DNA from: Stigmatella aurantiaca
Lineage (GTDB): Bacteria; Myxococcota; Myxococcia; Myxococcales; Myxococcaceae
Direction of reading: 5' to 3'
Assembly: GCF_900109545.1 (NCBI RefSeq)
Contig: NZ_FOAP01000016.1
Coordinates: 62,001 to 126,000, forward strand
Length of the DNA: 64,000 bases
This document shows positions 55,513 to 63,710 of this stretch, piece by piece; the first letter of the stretch is position 1; each line of letters opens with the position of its first letter. A program made the translations under genes and the position numbers. The notes under the pieces are model-generated. The model was given only the letters and a program-made list of their open reading frames with translations. It searched no databases and was not told where the DNA came from.

Positions 55513-56922
55513 ATGAATGCCAGACCTATCCAGCTAAGCGAGCATTTCCGGGACAAGCGCTGGTCCACCTCGAGTTGGAGAACGAAGGCGGCAGCGCAAC
55601 AGCCCGTGTACGACAACCTGGTGGACCTCGAAGGGGTCCTTGAGCGGTTGCGTCAAATGCCTGCCCTGGTGCGAAGCACCGAGTGCGTCACGCTGCGTCA
55701 GCAGCTGGCCGAGGTGGCCAACGGCTGGGGCTTCTTGATTCACGCCGGGGACTGCGCGGAGCGCTTCACGGACATCCACCGCCAGGAGCTGACGCGCAAG
55801 GTGCGGGCCATGGGGCAGATGGGCCTGCTCATCCAGCACGCCACGCAGCAGCCGGTGGTGCAGGTGGCGCGCATGGCGGGCCAGTTCGCCAAGCCCCGCT
55901 CCCAGGGCATGGAGACGGTCAACGGCGTGCAGCTGCCCGTGTACCGCGGCGACATCGTCAATGACGTGACGGCCCACGCGGACGCGCGGCGCTCGGATCC
56001 GCAGCGCCTGCTCCAGGCCTACCTCTACTCCGCCGCGGTGATGAACCAGGTGCGCGCCCTGAGCGGCGAGAGCCTGACGTCGCTGGGCCTGAGCGAGGAC
56101 GCCTGGCACCTGTCGCGGCTGGGCGAGCTGACGCAGGAGGAGCGCAGCTACCGCCATGTGGTGCAGCAGCTCACCACCATCCTCAAGTCGGCTCCGGACG
56201 GGGCCTACGACGCCATCAACCTCTACGTGTCCCACGAGGGGCTGCACCTGGCGTACGAGGAGGCGCTCACGGGGACCGGCGACGACCACCACCCGTACAA
56301 CCTGAGCACCCACTACCTGTGGCTGGGCGAGCGCACGCGGCAGCTGGACGGCGCGCACGTGGAGTACTTCCGCGGCATCCACAACCCCATCGGGGTGAAG
56401 ATCGGCCCCAGCTGCAAGCCCGAGGAGCTCCAGGCGCTCATCACCCAGCTCAACCCCAACAACGAGCCGGGCCGGCTGACGCTCATCACCCGCTTTGGCA
56501 AGGACCGCATCGCCCAGAGCCTGCCCGCCCTCATCGGCGCCGTGCAGGAGATGGACGCGCGGGTCATCTGGAGCTGCGATCCGATGCACGGCAACGGCAT
56601 CGTCAGCAGCCAGGGCATCAAGACGCGCCGCTTCCAGGACATCCTCTCCGAGGTCCGCTCCGCCTTCGACATCCACGACGCCGCGGGCAGCCGCCTGGGC
56701 GGGCTGCACCTGGAGTGCACGGGCTCGGACGTCACCGAGTGCCTGGGCGGCTCCGCGGACATCCAGGAGGCCACGCTGTCCGAGAACTACACCTCCGCGT
56801 GCGACCCTCGCCTGAATGCCTCCCAGTCGCTCGAGCTGGTGTTCATGATCAGCGACTGCCTGCAGCGCCAGGCGCTCCGGGGCGCCTACCAGAAGACCGG
56901 CGAGATGCGGGAAATCGGCTGA
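55513..56922 (+). CDS. Class II 3-deoxy-7-phosphoheptulonate (DAHP) synthase
   Basis: A 469-residue enzyme of the plant/bacterial class II DAHP synthase family, which joins phosphoenolpyruvate and erythrose 4-phosphate as the first step to chorismate. The metal site is visible: Cys81 in HAGDCAERF, His in SCDPMHGNGI, Glu in HLECTGSDVTE and Asp in TSACDPRLNASQ; the substrate-binding KIGPSCKPEE and the LNPNNEPGRLTLITRFGKD stretch are intact. The ATG at 55513 is preceded by a weak AAGAAG. Class II enzymes often accompany natural-product pathways that draw on chorismate, and this one lies about 13 kb from the PabA/PabB genes. A housekeeping role is the alternative. The upstream leader holds an inverted repeat. 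Confidence 0.95.
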   Translation: MNARPIQLSEHFRDKRWSTSSWRTKAAAQQPVYDNLVDLEGVLERLRQMPALVRSTECVTLRQQLAEVANGWGFLIHAGDCAERFTDIHRQELTRKVRAMGQMGLLIQHATQQPVVQVARMAGQFAKPRSQGMETVNGVQLPVYRGDIVNDVTAHADARRSDPQRLLQAYLYSAAVMNQVRALSGESLTSLGLSEDAWHLSRLGELTQEERSYRHVVQQLTTILKSAPDGAYDAINLYVSHEGLHLAYEEALTGTGDDHHPYNLSTHYLWLGERTRQLDGAHVEYFRGIHNPIGVKIGPSCKPEELQALITQLNPNNEPGRLTLITRFGKDRIAQSLPALIGAVQEMDARVIWSCDPMHGNGIVSSQGIKTRRFQDILSEVRSAFDIHDAAGSRLGGLHLECTGSDVTECLGGSADIQEATLSENYTSACDPRLNASQSLELVFMISDCLQRQALRGAYQKTGEMREIG

Positions 56923-57002
56923 AGCGGCCGTTGACCGCCTGGCAATGGGCATAGGAGGCTCTGGCCTCCCCACAGTGCAATGTTTGACGAGGTAGGACGC
57001 AC

Positions 57003-58076
57003 ATGACCGCGACCGCGAAGGACCACTGGCACCCCGTACTCGACAGCCAGGTGCTCAAGGACAAGCCGGTAGGGGTAAAGGTGTGGAACTCGGAGATCGT
57101 CCTGTTCCGCACCGCCGGAGGCAAGGTGTCCGCGCTGGAGGACCGCTGCCCGCACCGCTCCATGCGGCTGAGCAAGGGCTGGGTCGAGAACGACAAGATC
57201 GTCTGCCCTTACCACCTGTGGAAGTACGACGGCGAGGGCAAGGGCCAGAGCCCCTGCAACCCGCAGATGAAGCCCCGCGTGCAGCGCTATGACGTGACCG
57301 AGCGCTACGGCGCCGTCTGGGTCAAGCCCGCGGAGTCCAACGCGCAGATGCCCGAGATGGAAGTCGAGGGCTACCACTACGTGGGCCTGGACACGGGCAT
57401 CATGTACGCGCCCTTCGAGCTGGTGGTCGACAACTTCATCGAAATCGAGCACAGCCCCACCAACCACGGCGTCTTCGCGTTCGACGCGCAGGGCATCACC
57501 CAGGTGGTGCCGAAGGTGGAGACCGTGGGTGACAGCATCCACGTCATCTACGAGGGAGACCAGCGGAACATCCCCTGGTACTCGCCCACGCAGTACTTCA
57601 TGCCGCAGAACACCCGGCTGATCATCGACTTCATGGCCCACTTCCGGCCCGTGCACTTCATCTACAACATGAAGTGGATGGACCCGAAGACCCAGGAGCT
57701 GAAGCCGCACCGGATCCGCGAGTTCGCCTTCCTCACGCCGGTGAGCGAGGAGGAGACGCACATCCACCTGTTCTTCTTCTCCACGCTGAACCTCTTCAGC
57801 CCCCAGTCGTTCTCGCCGCTGCGCAAGCTCGTCTCCAGCCGCTTCCTGAAGATGGCGCACGACGAGTTCAACCTCGACAAGAACATCGTCGAGGAGGTGG
57901 CCCGGACCGACAAGCGCACGGACCTCAAGGGGCTGCAGCTGGGCAAGTTCGACCGGGTGCTGCGCGAGACGCGCCGCCTCATCTCCTCCGCCTACCACCA
58001 GGGCCCCCTGGAGCAGCAGGCTCCGCCCGAGCCCGTGCAGCTGAAGGCCACGGGCACCACCGGCGCCCAGGACTGA
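57003..58076 (+). CDS. Rieske-type non-heme iron oxygenase (aromatic ring/N-oxygenase type)
   Basis: A 357-residue oxygenase. The Rieske [2Fe-2S] site is DRCPHRSMRLSKGW (Cys49, His51) and VCPYHLWKYD (Cys68, His71). The catalytic domain has the iron motif NFIEIEHSPTNHGVF, with two His spaced H-x4-H; the bridging Asp usual four residues before the first His is Glu here. Such oxygenases hydroxylate aromatic rings or oxidise amines, drawing electrons from a ferredoxin reductase encoded elsewhere (none is adjacent). The gene begins 80 bp after the DAHP synthase stop codon on the same strand and is likely cotranscribed with it or with the SEC-C gene. Substrate unknown; an aminobenzoate-derived compound is a guess. 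Confidence 0.87.
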   Translation: MTATAKDHWHPVLDSQVLKDKPVGVKVWNSEIVLFRTAGGKVSALEDRCPHRSMRLSKGWVENDKIVCPYHLWKYDGEGKGQSPCNPQMKPRVQRYDVTERYGAVWVKPAESNAQMPEMEVEGYHYVGLDTGIMYAPFELVVDNFIEIEHSPTNHGVFAFDAQGITQVVPKVETVGDSIHVIYEGDQRNIPWYSPTQYFMPQNTRLIIDFMAHFRPVHFIYNMKWMDPKTQELKPHRIREFAFLTPVSEEETHIHLFFFSTLNLFSPQSFSPLRKLVSSRFLKMAHDEFNLDKNIVEEVARTDKRTDLKGLQLGKFDRVLRETRRLISSAYHQGPLEQQAPPEPVQLKATGTTGAQD

Positions 58077-58089
58077 TGCCGCGGCACAC

Positions 58090-59370
58090 GTGAGCAAACC
58101 GGGCCGCAACGCGCCCTGCCCCTGTGGCAGCGGCAAGAAGTACAAGGTGTGCCACGCCGCGGAGGATCGCGCCCGCGCCGCCGCGCCCCCCGCGCCGGCC
58201 CATCCGCTGGCCGCCGATCTCCGGGCGGCCATGGACCTGTTGGGGGACACGGATGTCTCCCGGCTGTCCGGCGCGCTCGAGCACCTGGGCACCCTGCTCT
58301 CCCAGGGGGGGCCCACCCCCGGCCTGCGCTTCGATGCGGCCGCGTTCGATGCCCACGTCTCGCAGCAGCTGCCCACCCTCTCCGAGGCCATCGATCAGAG
58401 CCCGGCGAAGGCCCGGCGCGCGCTGCTCGTGGGCACCGTGCGCCAGCTCGGCACCCACGCCTTCCTCCAGGGCTTCCGCGAGGCCGTGCTCCAGCGCGCC
58501 GCGGAGCCCGGCCGCTCCGCGCAGGACCGGCAGGCGCTGTGCGTGGGCGCGCTGCTGGCCTCGGCCCAGGGCAAGAAGGGCAAATTCCAGCCCGAGGACA
58601 TCCCCGTCCTGGACGTCGTCTTCGACGTGCAGTTCCGCGAGTGGTGCGCCCACCACCAGGAGATGGCCAGCCAGTTCGAGGCGCTGGCCCGCTTCGCGGA
58701 GGAGGACCTGTCCGCCGAGGCGCGCGAGGCGCTGCGCAAGGCCCAGGCGGGGGATGTGGACGCCCTGCTCCAGCACGTCCAGTCGGACCCTCAGCTCGTC
58801 GAGCGCATCACCCGCGAGGGCCGGGAGCGCTCCGCGCGCGTCGAGGCGCGGCTGCGCGAGCCCGCCACCCCCTCGCTCTTCGCGCCCGAGGAGGAGCTGT
58901 GGTTCACCTGCGTCCTCTGGGAGCCGCTGCGCGCGGTGAAGGCCGCCTCCCTGGATGCGGCCACCCGCCGCGCCGCCGTGGAGAACCTCATCCGCGCGGT
59001 GAAGGGGGCGCTCGACGCGGAGCTGCTGGAGGGCATGCTCGCGCGCCTGCGCGCGAAGGCCGCGGACCCCACCCTCGACGAGGCCACACGCGCGGGGTTC
59101 ACCGACGCGGCCATCGCCGTGGAGGCGGAGCCCTCGCGCATGGTAATGGCCGCGCTCTTCACCGCGAACCAGGAGGCGCAGGGCCGCTCCGCCGAGGAGA
59201 TGGTGCTGCTGGCGGACCTCAAGGCCAAGCCGGTGTGGACCGCGGAGGACCTGGAGCCCTACCTCCAGTTCCTGGAGGCCTCGGGGCCCGCCCCGGCCGC
59301 GCAGCGCATCCGCCGCTGCCAGGCGTGGCTGCGAGAGCACCCGCTCTCGCTCGCCGCCGAGAGCGTCTGA
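58090..59370 (+). CDS. SEC-C motif protein
   Basis: A 426-residue protein that begins with a SEC-C zinc motif, MSKPGRNAPCPCGSGKKYKVCH: Cys10, Cys12, Cys21 and His22 form the C-x-C-x8-C-H site found at the end of SecA and at the start of many unrelated proteins. The rest (about 40-420) is Ala-rich and helical, with SEAIDQSPAKARRALLVGTV and EAREALRKAQAGDVDALLQ-like repeats suggesting a helical repeat scaffold. No enzymatic motif. The GTG at 58090 lies 14 bases after the Rieske stop codon, so the two are probably coupled. Function unknown; the zinc motif may dock the protein on a ribosome or SecB-like partner, by analogy. Confidence 0.84.
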   Translation: MSKPGRNAPCPCGSGKKYKVCHAAEDRARAAAPPAPAHPLAADLRAAMDLLGDTDVSRLSGALEHLGTLLSQGGPTPGLRFDAAAFDAHVSQQLPTLSEAIDQSPAKARRALLVGTVRQLGTHAFLQGFREAVLQRAAEPGRSAQDRQALCVGALLASAQGKKGKFQPEDIPVLDVVFDVQFREWCAHHQEMASQFEALARFAEEDLSAEAREALRKAQAGDVDALLQHVQSDPQLVERITREGRERSARVEARLREPATPSLFAPEEELWFTCVLWEPLRAVKAASLDAATRRAAVENLIRAVKGALDAELLEGMLARLRAKAADPTLDEATRAGFTDAAIAVEAEPSRMVMAALFTANQEAQGRSAEEMVLLADLKAKPVWTAEDLEPYLQFLEASGPAPAAQRIRRCQAWLREHPLSLAAESV

Positions 59371-59373
59371 GCC

Positions 59374-60045
59374 CTAGCCCTGGGCGGCCACGGGGGCGGG
59401 GGCGGACAGCACCTCGCGCTCGTAGAGCTCGGGCAGGAAGAACTCGAAGTTGCCCACCTCTTCGATGTTGTGCTTGAGCCAGGCGTAGCCCATCTCCTCG
59501 GTGAAGATGAACGGCCGCACCAGCGGCTGGAAGATGAGCATGCCGAAGGTGTTCTCCGCGCCCACCTGCATCCGGGAGCGGTAGAGCGTGCCCTCCGGGT
59601 GCGGCTCGAACCAGTGCTCCAGCCGGAACACCTCGGTGCCCAGCTTGCGCAGCACCAGCCGGATGCCCGTCTCGTCCAGCTTCTCGACGTGCTCGATGCT
59701 GTCGATGAGCCAGTCCATGTTGGCGTTGAAGGCCTCGACGATGTGGAACTCGGAGCCCTGGCCGACGGAGCCATCCGGGGCGGGCGCCGCCAGCGCCCAG
59801 TGGATGTGGTCAATCGGGTGCCACACGCGGTACCGGGAGTACGTCTTCCCCTGGTAGACCATGTCGCCGCCGATGTTCCGGAACCACCAGTCCAGCATCT
59901 TGGGCGTCACGCCCTTGATGGGGTCATGCTCGATGGTCAGCTCGAAGCTGTCATTGGGCAGCAGGTGAAAATTCGTCCGTGCGCTCTCGGGCGGCTTCAT
60001 CTTCCACTGGAAGTCCGCGGGCTCGGGCAGGGTCCATGTCGTCAT
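59374..60045 (-). CDS. PhlG-type (DAPG hydrolase) family protein
   Basis: A 223-residue protein of the family of 2,4-diacetylphloroglucinol hydrolase PhlG, which cleaves a C-C bond between an aromatic ring and an acetyl group. Family marks are YRVWHPIDHIHWAL, SEFHIVEAFNA, LEHWFEPHPEGTLY and KHNIEEVGNFEFFLPELYE; the His, Glu, His, Glu that bind zinc in PhlG have equivalents in these four segments. It is shorter than PhlG itself (about 290), lacking part of the N-terminus. Many relatives are not DAPG hydrolases, so the substrate may be another acylated or alkylated aromatic. ATG start 60045; its stop codon lies 4 bp from the SEC-C stop (convergent). Confidence 0.78.
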   Translation of the reverse strand: MTTWTLPEPADFQWKMKPPESARTNFHLLPNDSFELTIEHDPIKGVTPKMLDWWFRNIGGDMVYQGKTYSRYRVWHPIDHIHWALAAPAPDGSVGQGSEFHIVEAFNANMDWLIDSIEHVEKLDETGIRLVLRKLGTEVFRLEHWFEPHPEGTLYRSRMQVGAENTFGMLIFQPLVRPFIFTEEMGYAWLKHNIEEVGNFEFFLPELYEREVLSAPAPVAAQG

Positions 60046-60098
60046 GAGAGTCCTTTGCTCTACAAGAGCCTCCCGGGCAATTCCAGTGCCTTGGACTT

Positions 60099-61064
60099 TC
60101 AGAGGAAGGGCCGTGACAGCTCGTCGATGCGGCGCAGCTCGTCCTGGGTGAGGGTGAACCCCAGCGCGCCCGTGTTCTCCTCGGCGTGGTGGCGCTTGGT
60201 GGCGCCCGGAATGGCCACCACCGTGTCCCCATGGAAGTGGACGAGCCAGTTCAGGGCCACCTGTGAGGCCGTCACGCCGTGGGCGGTGGCGATTTCCCGC
60301 AGCGCGTCGATGAGGGGGCGGCTGCGCGCAAGCCCGCTGGGGCGGTACTTCGGCATGAAGCGGCGCGGGCCCACCCGGCTGCGCACGAGCGCGGGATCAT
60401 CGTGGAACTTGCCCGACAGCAGCCCCTGCGCGAGCGGCGAGTAGGCGATGACGGTGATGCCCAGCTCCTTGGCGGCGGCGAGCACCCCGTTCGACTCGAT
60501 GCGCCGGTCGAGCAGGCTGTACTGCATCTGGTTGGAGACGAGCGGAATGCCCCGCTGGGCGAGCGCGGCGTGCATGGCGCGCATCTTCCGCGCGGAGAAG
60601 TTGCTCACCCCCACCGTGCGAATCTTGCCCTCCTGGACCAGCTTCGCCATCGCCTCGGCCTGCGCCCCCACCGAAGCGAACGCCCAGGCGTGGTGAATCT
60701 GGTGCAGGTCGATGGCATAGGGGCTGAGCGCGGACAGCCGGGCGCCGAGGGTGTTGCCGATGCTGCCGGCGCCCCGGAGCGTGGGCCACCACTTGGTGGC
60801 GATGAGCACCTCGCCGGGCTTCTTGCCCAGGCTCGCGAGCGCCGCGGCGAGCGCCTGCTCGGACCGGCCGTGGCCATACACCTCGGCGGTGTCGAACCAG
60901 TTGATGCCCCCGCGCAGCGACGTCTCGACGATGTCCTTCACCGTCCCGGTGGGCAGGGCCTCCCAGAAGCCGCCCACCAGGCCCGCGCCTTCGGAGAACT
61001 GCCAGCACCCCAACCCGAGGGGGGAGATTTCGATGTCCGAGCGTCCCAACCGTCGCAGCGTCAT
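60099..61064 (-). CDS. Aldo/keto reductase
   Basis: A 321-residue NAD(P)H-dependent reductase of the AKR superfamily. The catalytic tetrad is complete: Asp58 and Tyr63 in NWFDTAEVYGHG, Lys91 in LIATKWW and His124 in DLHQIHHA. The cofactor-binding C-terminal loop contains VAIPGATKRHHAEENTGAL, typical of the YdhF/Tas-like group. It reduces an aldehyde or ketone; substrate unknown. Start is ATG 61064. It is followed by the PhlG-type gene on the same strand with 53 bp between, so the two may be cotranscribed, which would make a reductase-hydrolase pair acting on a common compound. Confidence 0.92.
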   Translation of the reverse strand: MTLRRLGRSDIEISPLGLGCWQFSEGAGLVGGFWEALPTGTVKDIVETSLRGGINWFDTAEVYGHGRSEQALAAALASLGKKPGEVLIATKWWPTLRGAGSIGNTLGARLSALSPYAIDLHQIHHAWAFASVGAQAEAMAKLVQEGKIRTVGVSNFSARKMRAMHAALAQRGIPLVSNQMQYSLLDRRIESNGVLAAAKELGITVIAYSPLAQGLLSGKFHDDPALVRSRVGPRRFMPKYRPSGLARSRPLIDALREIATAHGVTASQVALNWLVHFHGDTVVAIPGATKRHHAEENTGALGFTLTQDELRRIDELSRPFL

Positions 61065-61088
61065 GCCCTCACCCTTGCCAAGGCCCGC

Positions 61089-62330
61089 TCACACGCGCAA
61101 GTCGCCGTCGTGGATTTCCTGGCCCGACAGCAGCTTGGCCGTGCGCTGGAGCCGCTCCGTTCCCACCTTCATCAGGGCGCCCCGGATGCCGGGCAGCCCG
61201 AGGATGAGCCGCTCGAAGGCGGCCCGGTCCAGCCGCAGCACCACGCTCGGGGTGTTGGCCCGCACCGTGGCCGTCACGGGCTTGCCCAGGAGCAGGGAAA
61301 TCTCCCCGAAGACGGAGCCCTCCCGCAGCTCCGGGTAGGCCTTCTCCTGCCCATCCGGCTTCACGTGGTAGGGCGTGCACCGCCCGCGCAAGAGCAGGTA
61401 GAAGGCCTCGCCCTCCTGCCCCTGCTTCAGGAGCACCTCGCCCTCCGCGGCCGCCTTGAGCGTGAACTCCCGCACCACCGCCTGCTTCTGCTCGGGCTTC
61501 AGCAGGGAGAACGCCGGGTTGCTGCGCAGCAGGTTGTCCACCATGCGCTCCCGGTAGAAGGCCTGCACCACGGGCCCCACCACCGGGTGCTTGCGCACCA
61601 GCGCCTCGAGCTTCGCCCGCGTGAACTCCAGCAGCACCACGGGGGAGGCGGCCACCACGCTCGCCAGCCGGGGCCCCTCGGAAATCAGGGCCAGCTCGCC
61701 GAAGAAGGCCCCCTCGGAGAGCGTGCCCACCTGGCGCTGCGCCCCGTCCTGGAAGTGGCGCACCACCTCCAGCGTGCCCTCCACCACGGCGAACATCGAG
61801 GCGCCCGGCTCTCCCTCCTTCACCACGGACTGCCGGGCCGGGCAGGTGCGCACCTCCATGGCCTCCAGCACCGCCGCGAAGGGCTCCTGTCCGAGCTGCG
61901 AGAAGAGCGGCACCACCGGCATGCCCTCCGAGGGCCCGGCCCCTTCCGGCAGCAGCTCGAACTCGGCCATGGCCTTCAGGGACGCCGGGCGGCGCGCCCC
62001 GGGCTTCAACCGCCAGCCGTAGAGTTCCGCCAGCGACCGCTGCGTCCGGGTGTGCCCTGGCTCCAGCGCCAGCAGCGCCTTGCAGGCCACGATGGCGCGC
62101 AGCAGCTGCCCGCCCCGCGCCCACGCCAGCGCCGCCTCTTCGTAGGCGGCCACGGCCTGCGCCTTGCGGCCGAGCCGTGCCAGGAGCGCGGCGACCTGCT
62201 GGCGGCCCTCCCCATCCCCGGGCGCCGCGGCCACCAGCTTCTCGTACTCGGCGAGCGCCGCCTCCAGGTGGTCCAGCGCGATGAAGCGCGCCCCGCGCTG
62301 GCGATGCTGCTGGAGCGTGTCCGTCGTCAT
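61089..62330 (-). CDS. Protein with TPR-like N-terminus and two cNMP-binding domains
   Basis: A 413-residue cytosolic protein. Residues about 5-110 are TPR-like (LDHLEAALAEYEKLVAAAPG and KAQAVAAYEEAALAWARGGQ pairs). Two cyclic-nucleotide-binding domains follow (about 140-260 and 280-400), each with the phosphate-binding cassette seen as EGAFFGELALISEGPRLAS and EGSVFGEISLLLGKPVTA; both end in the R-x-T/V-like strand. There is no DNA-binding or output domain, so it could be an adaptor that changes partners on binding cAMP, c-di-GMP-like or another nucleotide. ATG 62330; it starts 16 bp after the stop of another cNMP gene on the same strand. Confidence 0.85.
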   Translation of the reverse strand: MTTDTLQQHRQRGARFIALDHLEAALAEYEKLVAAAPGDGEGRQQVAALLARLGRKAQAVAAYEEAALAWARGGQLLRAIVACKALLALEPGHTRTQRSLAELYGWRLKPGARRPASLKAMAEFELLPEGAGPSEGMPVVPLFSQLGQEPFAAVLEAMEVRTCPARQSVVKEGEPGASMFAVVEGTLEVVRHFQDGAQRQVGTLSEGAFFGELALISEGPRLASVVAASPVVLLEFTRAKLEALVRKHPVVGPVVQAFYRERMVDNLLRSNPAFSLLKPEQKQAVVREFTLKAAAEGEVLLKQGQEGEAFYLLLRGRCTPYHVKPDGQEKAYPELREGSVFGEISLLLGKPVTATVRANTPSVVLRLDRAAFERLILGLPGIRGALMKVGTERLQRTAKLLSGQEIHDGDLRV

Positions 62331-62346
62331 CCCCCGCTCCTGCGCC

Positions 62347-63585
62347 TCACGTGCTGAGCGCGCGCACGCGCGCCGCGAGGTTCCGGGTGAAGAGCCGGTA
62401 GATGCGCAGCGCCGCCCCGTCGTGCGTGTCCAGGTAGTGCTGGAAGCCCGCCCGGGTGATGCGCAGCGCCCGCACCGCCGTGCGCGCGCGCACCTGCGCC
62501 GAGGTGAGGCCATCCTGGATGAGGGAGATTTCGCCCAGGTACGCCCCGGGCCCCAGGGTGTTGAGCCGCTTGGCGTCCTGCTCCGGGCCGCTGAACACGT
62601 CCACCGTGCCCTCCAGCAGCACGAAGAGGCCCGAGCCCTGCGTGCCCTTCTCCAGCACCGTGGCCCCCTCGGGGATGAGCACCTGCTGCGCCACCCGGTA
62701 CAGGTCCTTCATGTCGTCGAGCGACAGCTCGCCGAAGATGGGAATGGCCTTCAGGTAGCCGTAGCCACTGGTGGCCGAGGCCGGGCGGGCCACCTGCGGC
62801 ACCGTGGAGGGCTGAGGGCTGGAGCCCGGCAGGCGCGCGAGCACCTCGTTGGCCTCCGTGTCCCGGCCCACCCGCTTGAGCAGCCGCGCCTGCTCGGCGA
62901 GCACCGCGGGATCCGAGCGCGCATCCTCCGAGCCCCGCAGGGTGTCCACCAGCAGCGCCAGCGCCCGCCGCGTCTGCCCCTCGTGGTCCAGCAGGGTGCA
63001 GATGCGCAGCACGGAGTCCAGGTGCCGCGCATCGTCCACCGGCACCCCGCACAGCGCCTCCACCTCGGCGTGCACGTTGCCCAGCTCGCGGTACACCACC
63101 GCGGCCTCCAGCGGCCGGCCCAGGCGCGCCAGGCACTGCGCCATGGACTCGCGCGCCCCCAGGCCCCGGTACAGCTCCAGCGCCCGCTCCAGGGCCCCGC
63201 CCCGCTCCAGCGCCTCGGCGGCCCGGGCAATGTCCCCCGAGCGCAGGTAGGCCTCCGCGGCCTCCACCTGGTTGCCGCCCTGCTCATATAAGGATGCGGC
63301 CTCCGCCTCCGAGCCGCTGCCTTGCAGCAGCCGCGCCGCGCCGTTGAAGTCCCGCGCCCGCCGCAGCACCTCCACCAGCCCCTTGCGCTCCTCGACCGAG
63401 GCGGCCATGGCCTCGCGCAGCAGCCGCTCGCGCTGGGCGGCGCTCAGGTCCTCATAGAGCTGCACGGCCGTGTCCACCTCGCCCCGCATGGCGAGCCACT
63501 GGACCACCTGGTAGGCGCTTCCACCGGCCATGCCCACCCCCGCCCCATTCTCCAAGATGTCGACCTCCGCCACGGAATGCGCCAT
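62347..63585 (-). CDS. TPR-like protein with one cNMP-binding domain
   Basis: A 412-residue cytosolic protein. Residues about 20-270 form helical repeats of the TPR type (VQWLAMRGEVDTAVQLYEDL, LARLGRPLEAAVVYRELGN, LLKRVGRDTEANEVLARLPG). The C-terminal domain (about 290-412) is a cNMP-binding fold with the cassette LGPGAYLGEISLIQDGLTSAQ followed by VRARTAVRALRITRAGF. ATG 63585 is preceded by GAGGG 6 bases upstream and was preferred over the open frame to 63648. Together with the next gene it forms a matched pair of TPR/cNMP adaptors, 16 bp apart, probably one operon. Ligand and partner unknown. Confidence 0.84.
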   Translation of the reverse strand: MAHSVAEVDILENGAGVGMAGGSAYQVVQWLAMRGEVDTAVQLYEDLSAAQRERLLREAMAASVEERKGLVEVLRRARDFNGAARLLQGSGSEAEAASLYEQGGNQVEAAEAYLRSGDIARAAEALERGGALERALELYRGLGARESMAQCLARLGRPLEAAVVYRELGNVHAEVEALCGVPVDDARHLDSVLRICTLLDHEGQTRRALALLVDTLRGSEDARSDPAVLAEQARLLKRVGRDTEANEVLARLPGSSPQPSTVPQVARPASATSGYGYLKAIPIFGELSLDDMKDLYRVAQQVLIPEGATVLEKGTQGSGLFVLLEGTVDVFSGPEQDAKRLNTLGPGAYLGEISLIQDGLTSAQVRARTAVRALRITRAGFQHYLDTHDGAALRIYRLFTRNLAARVRALST

Positions 63586-63710
63586 GTCGAGTCCCTCGCT
63601 GTCCTGAACGGTCGGAGGCCATCTGACCCACACACCTACATCGGCCAACAGGGCAGCAAGCTAGCACAGCCCTTCGCGCGCGGAAGGACATGGCACGGCC
63701 CGCGGCCGGC

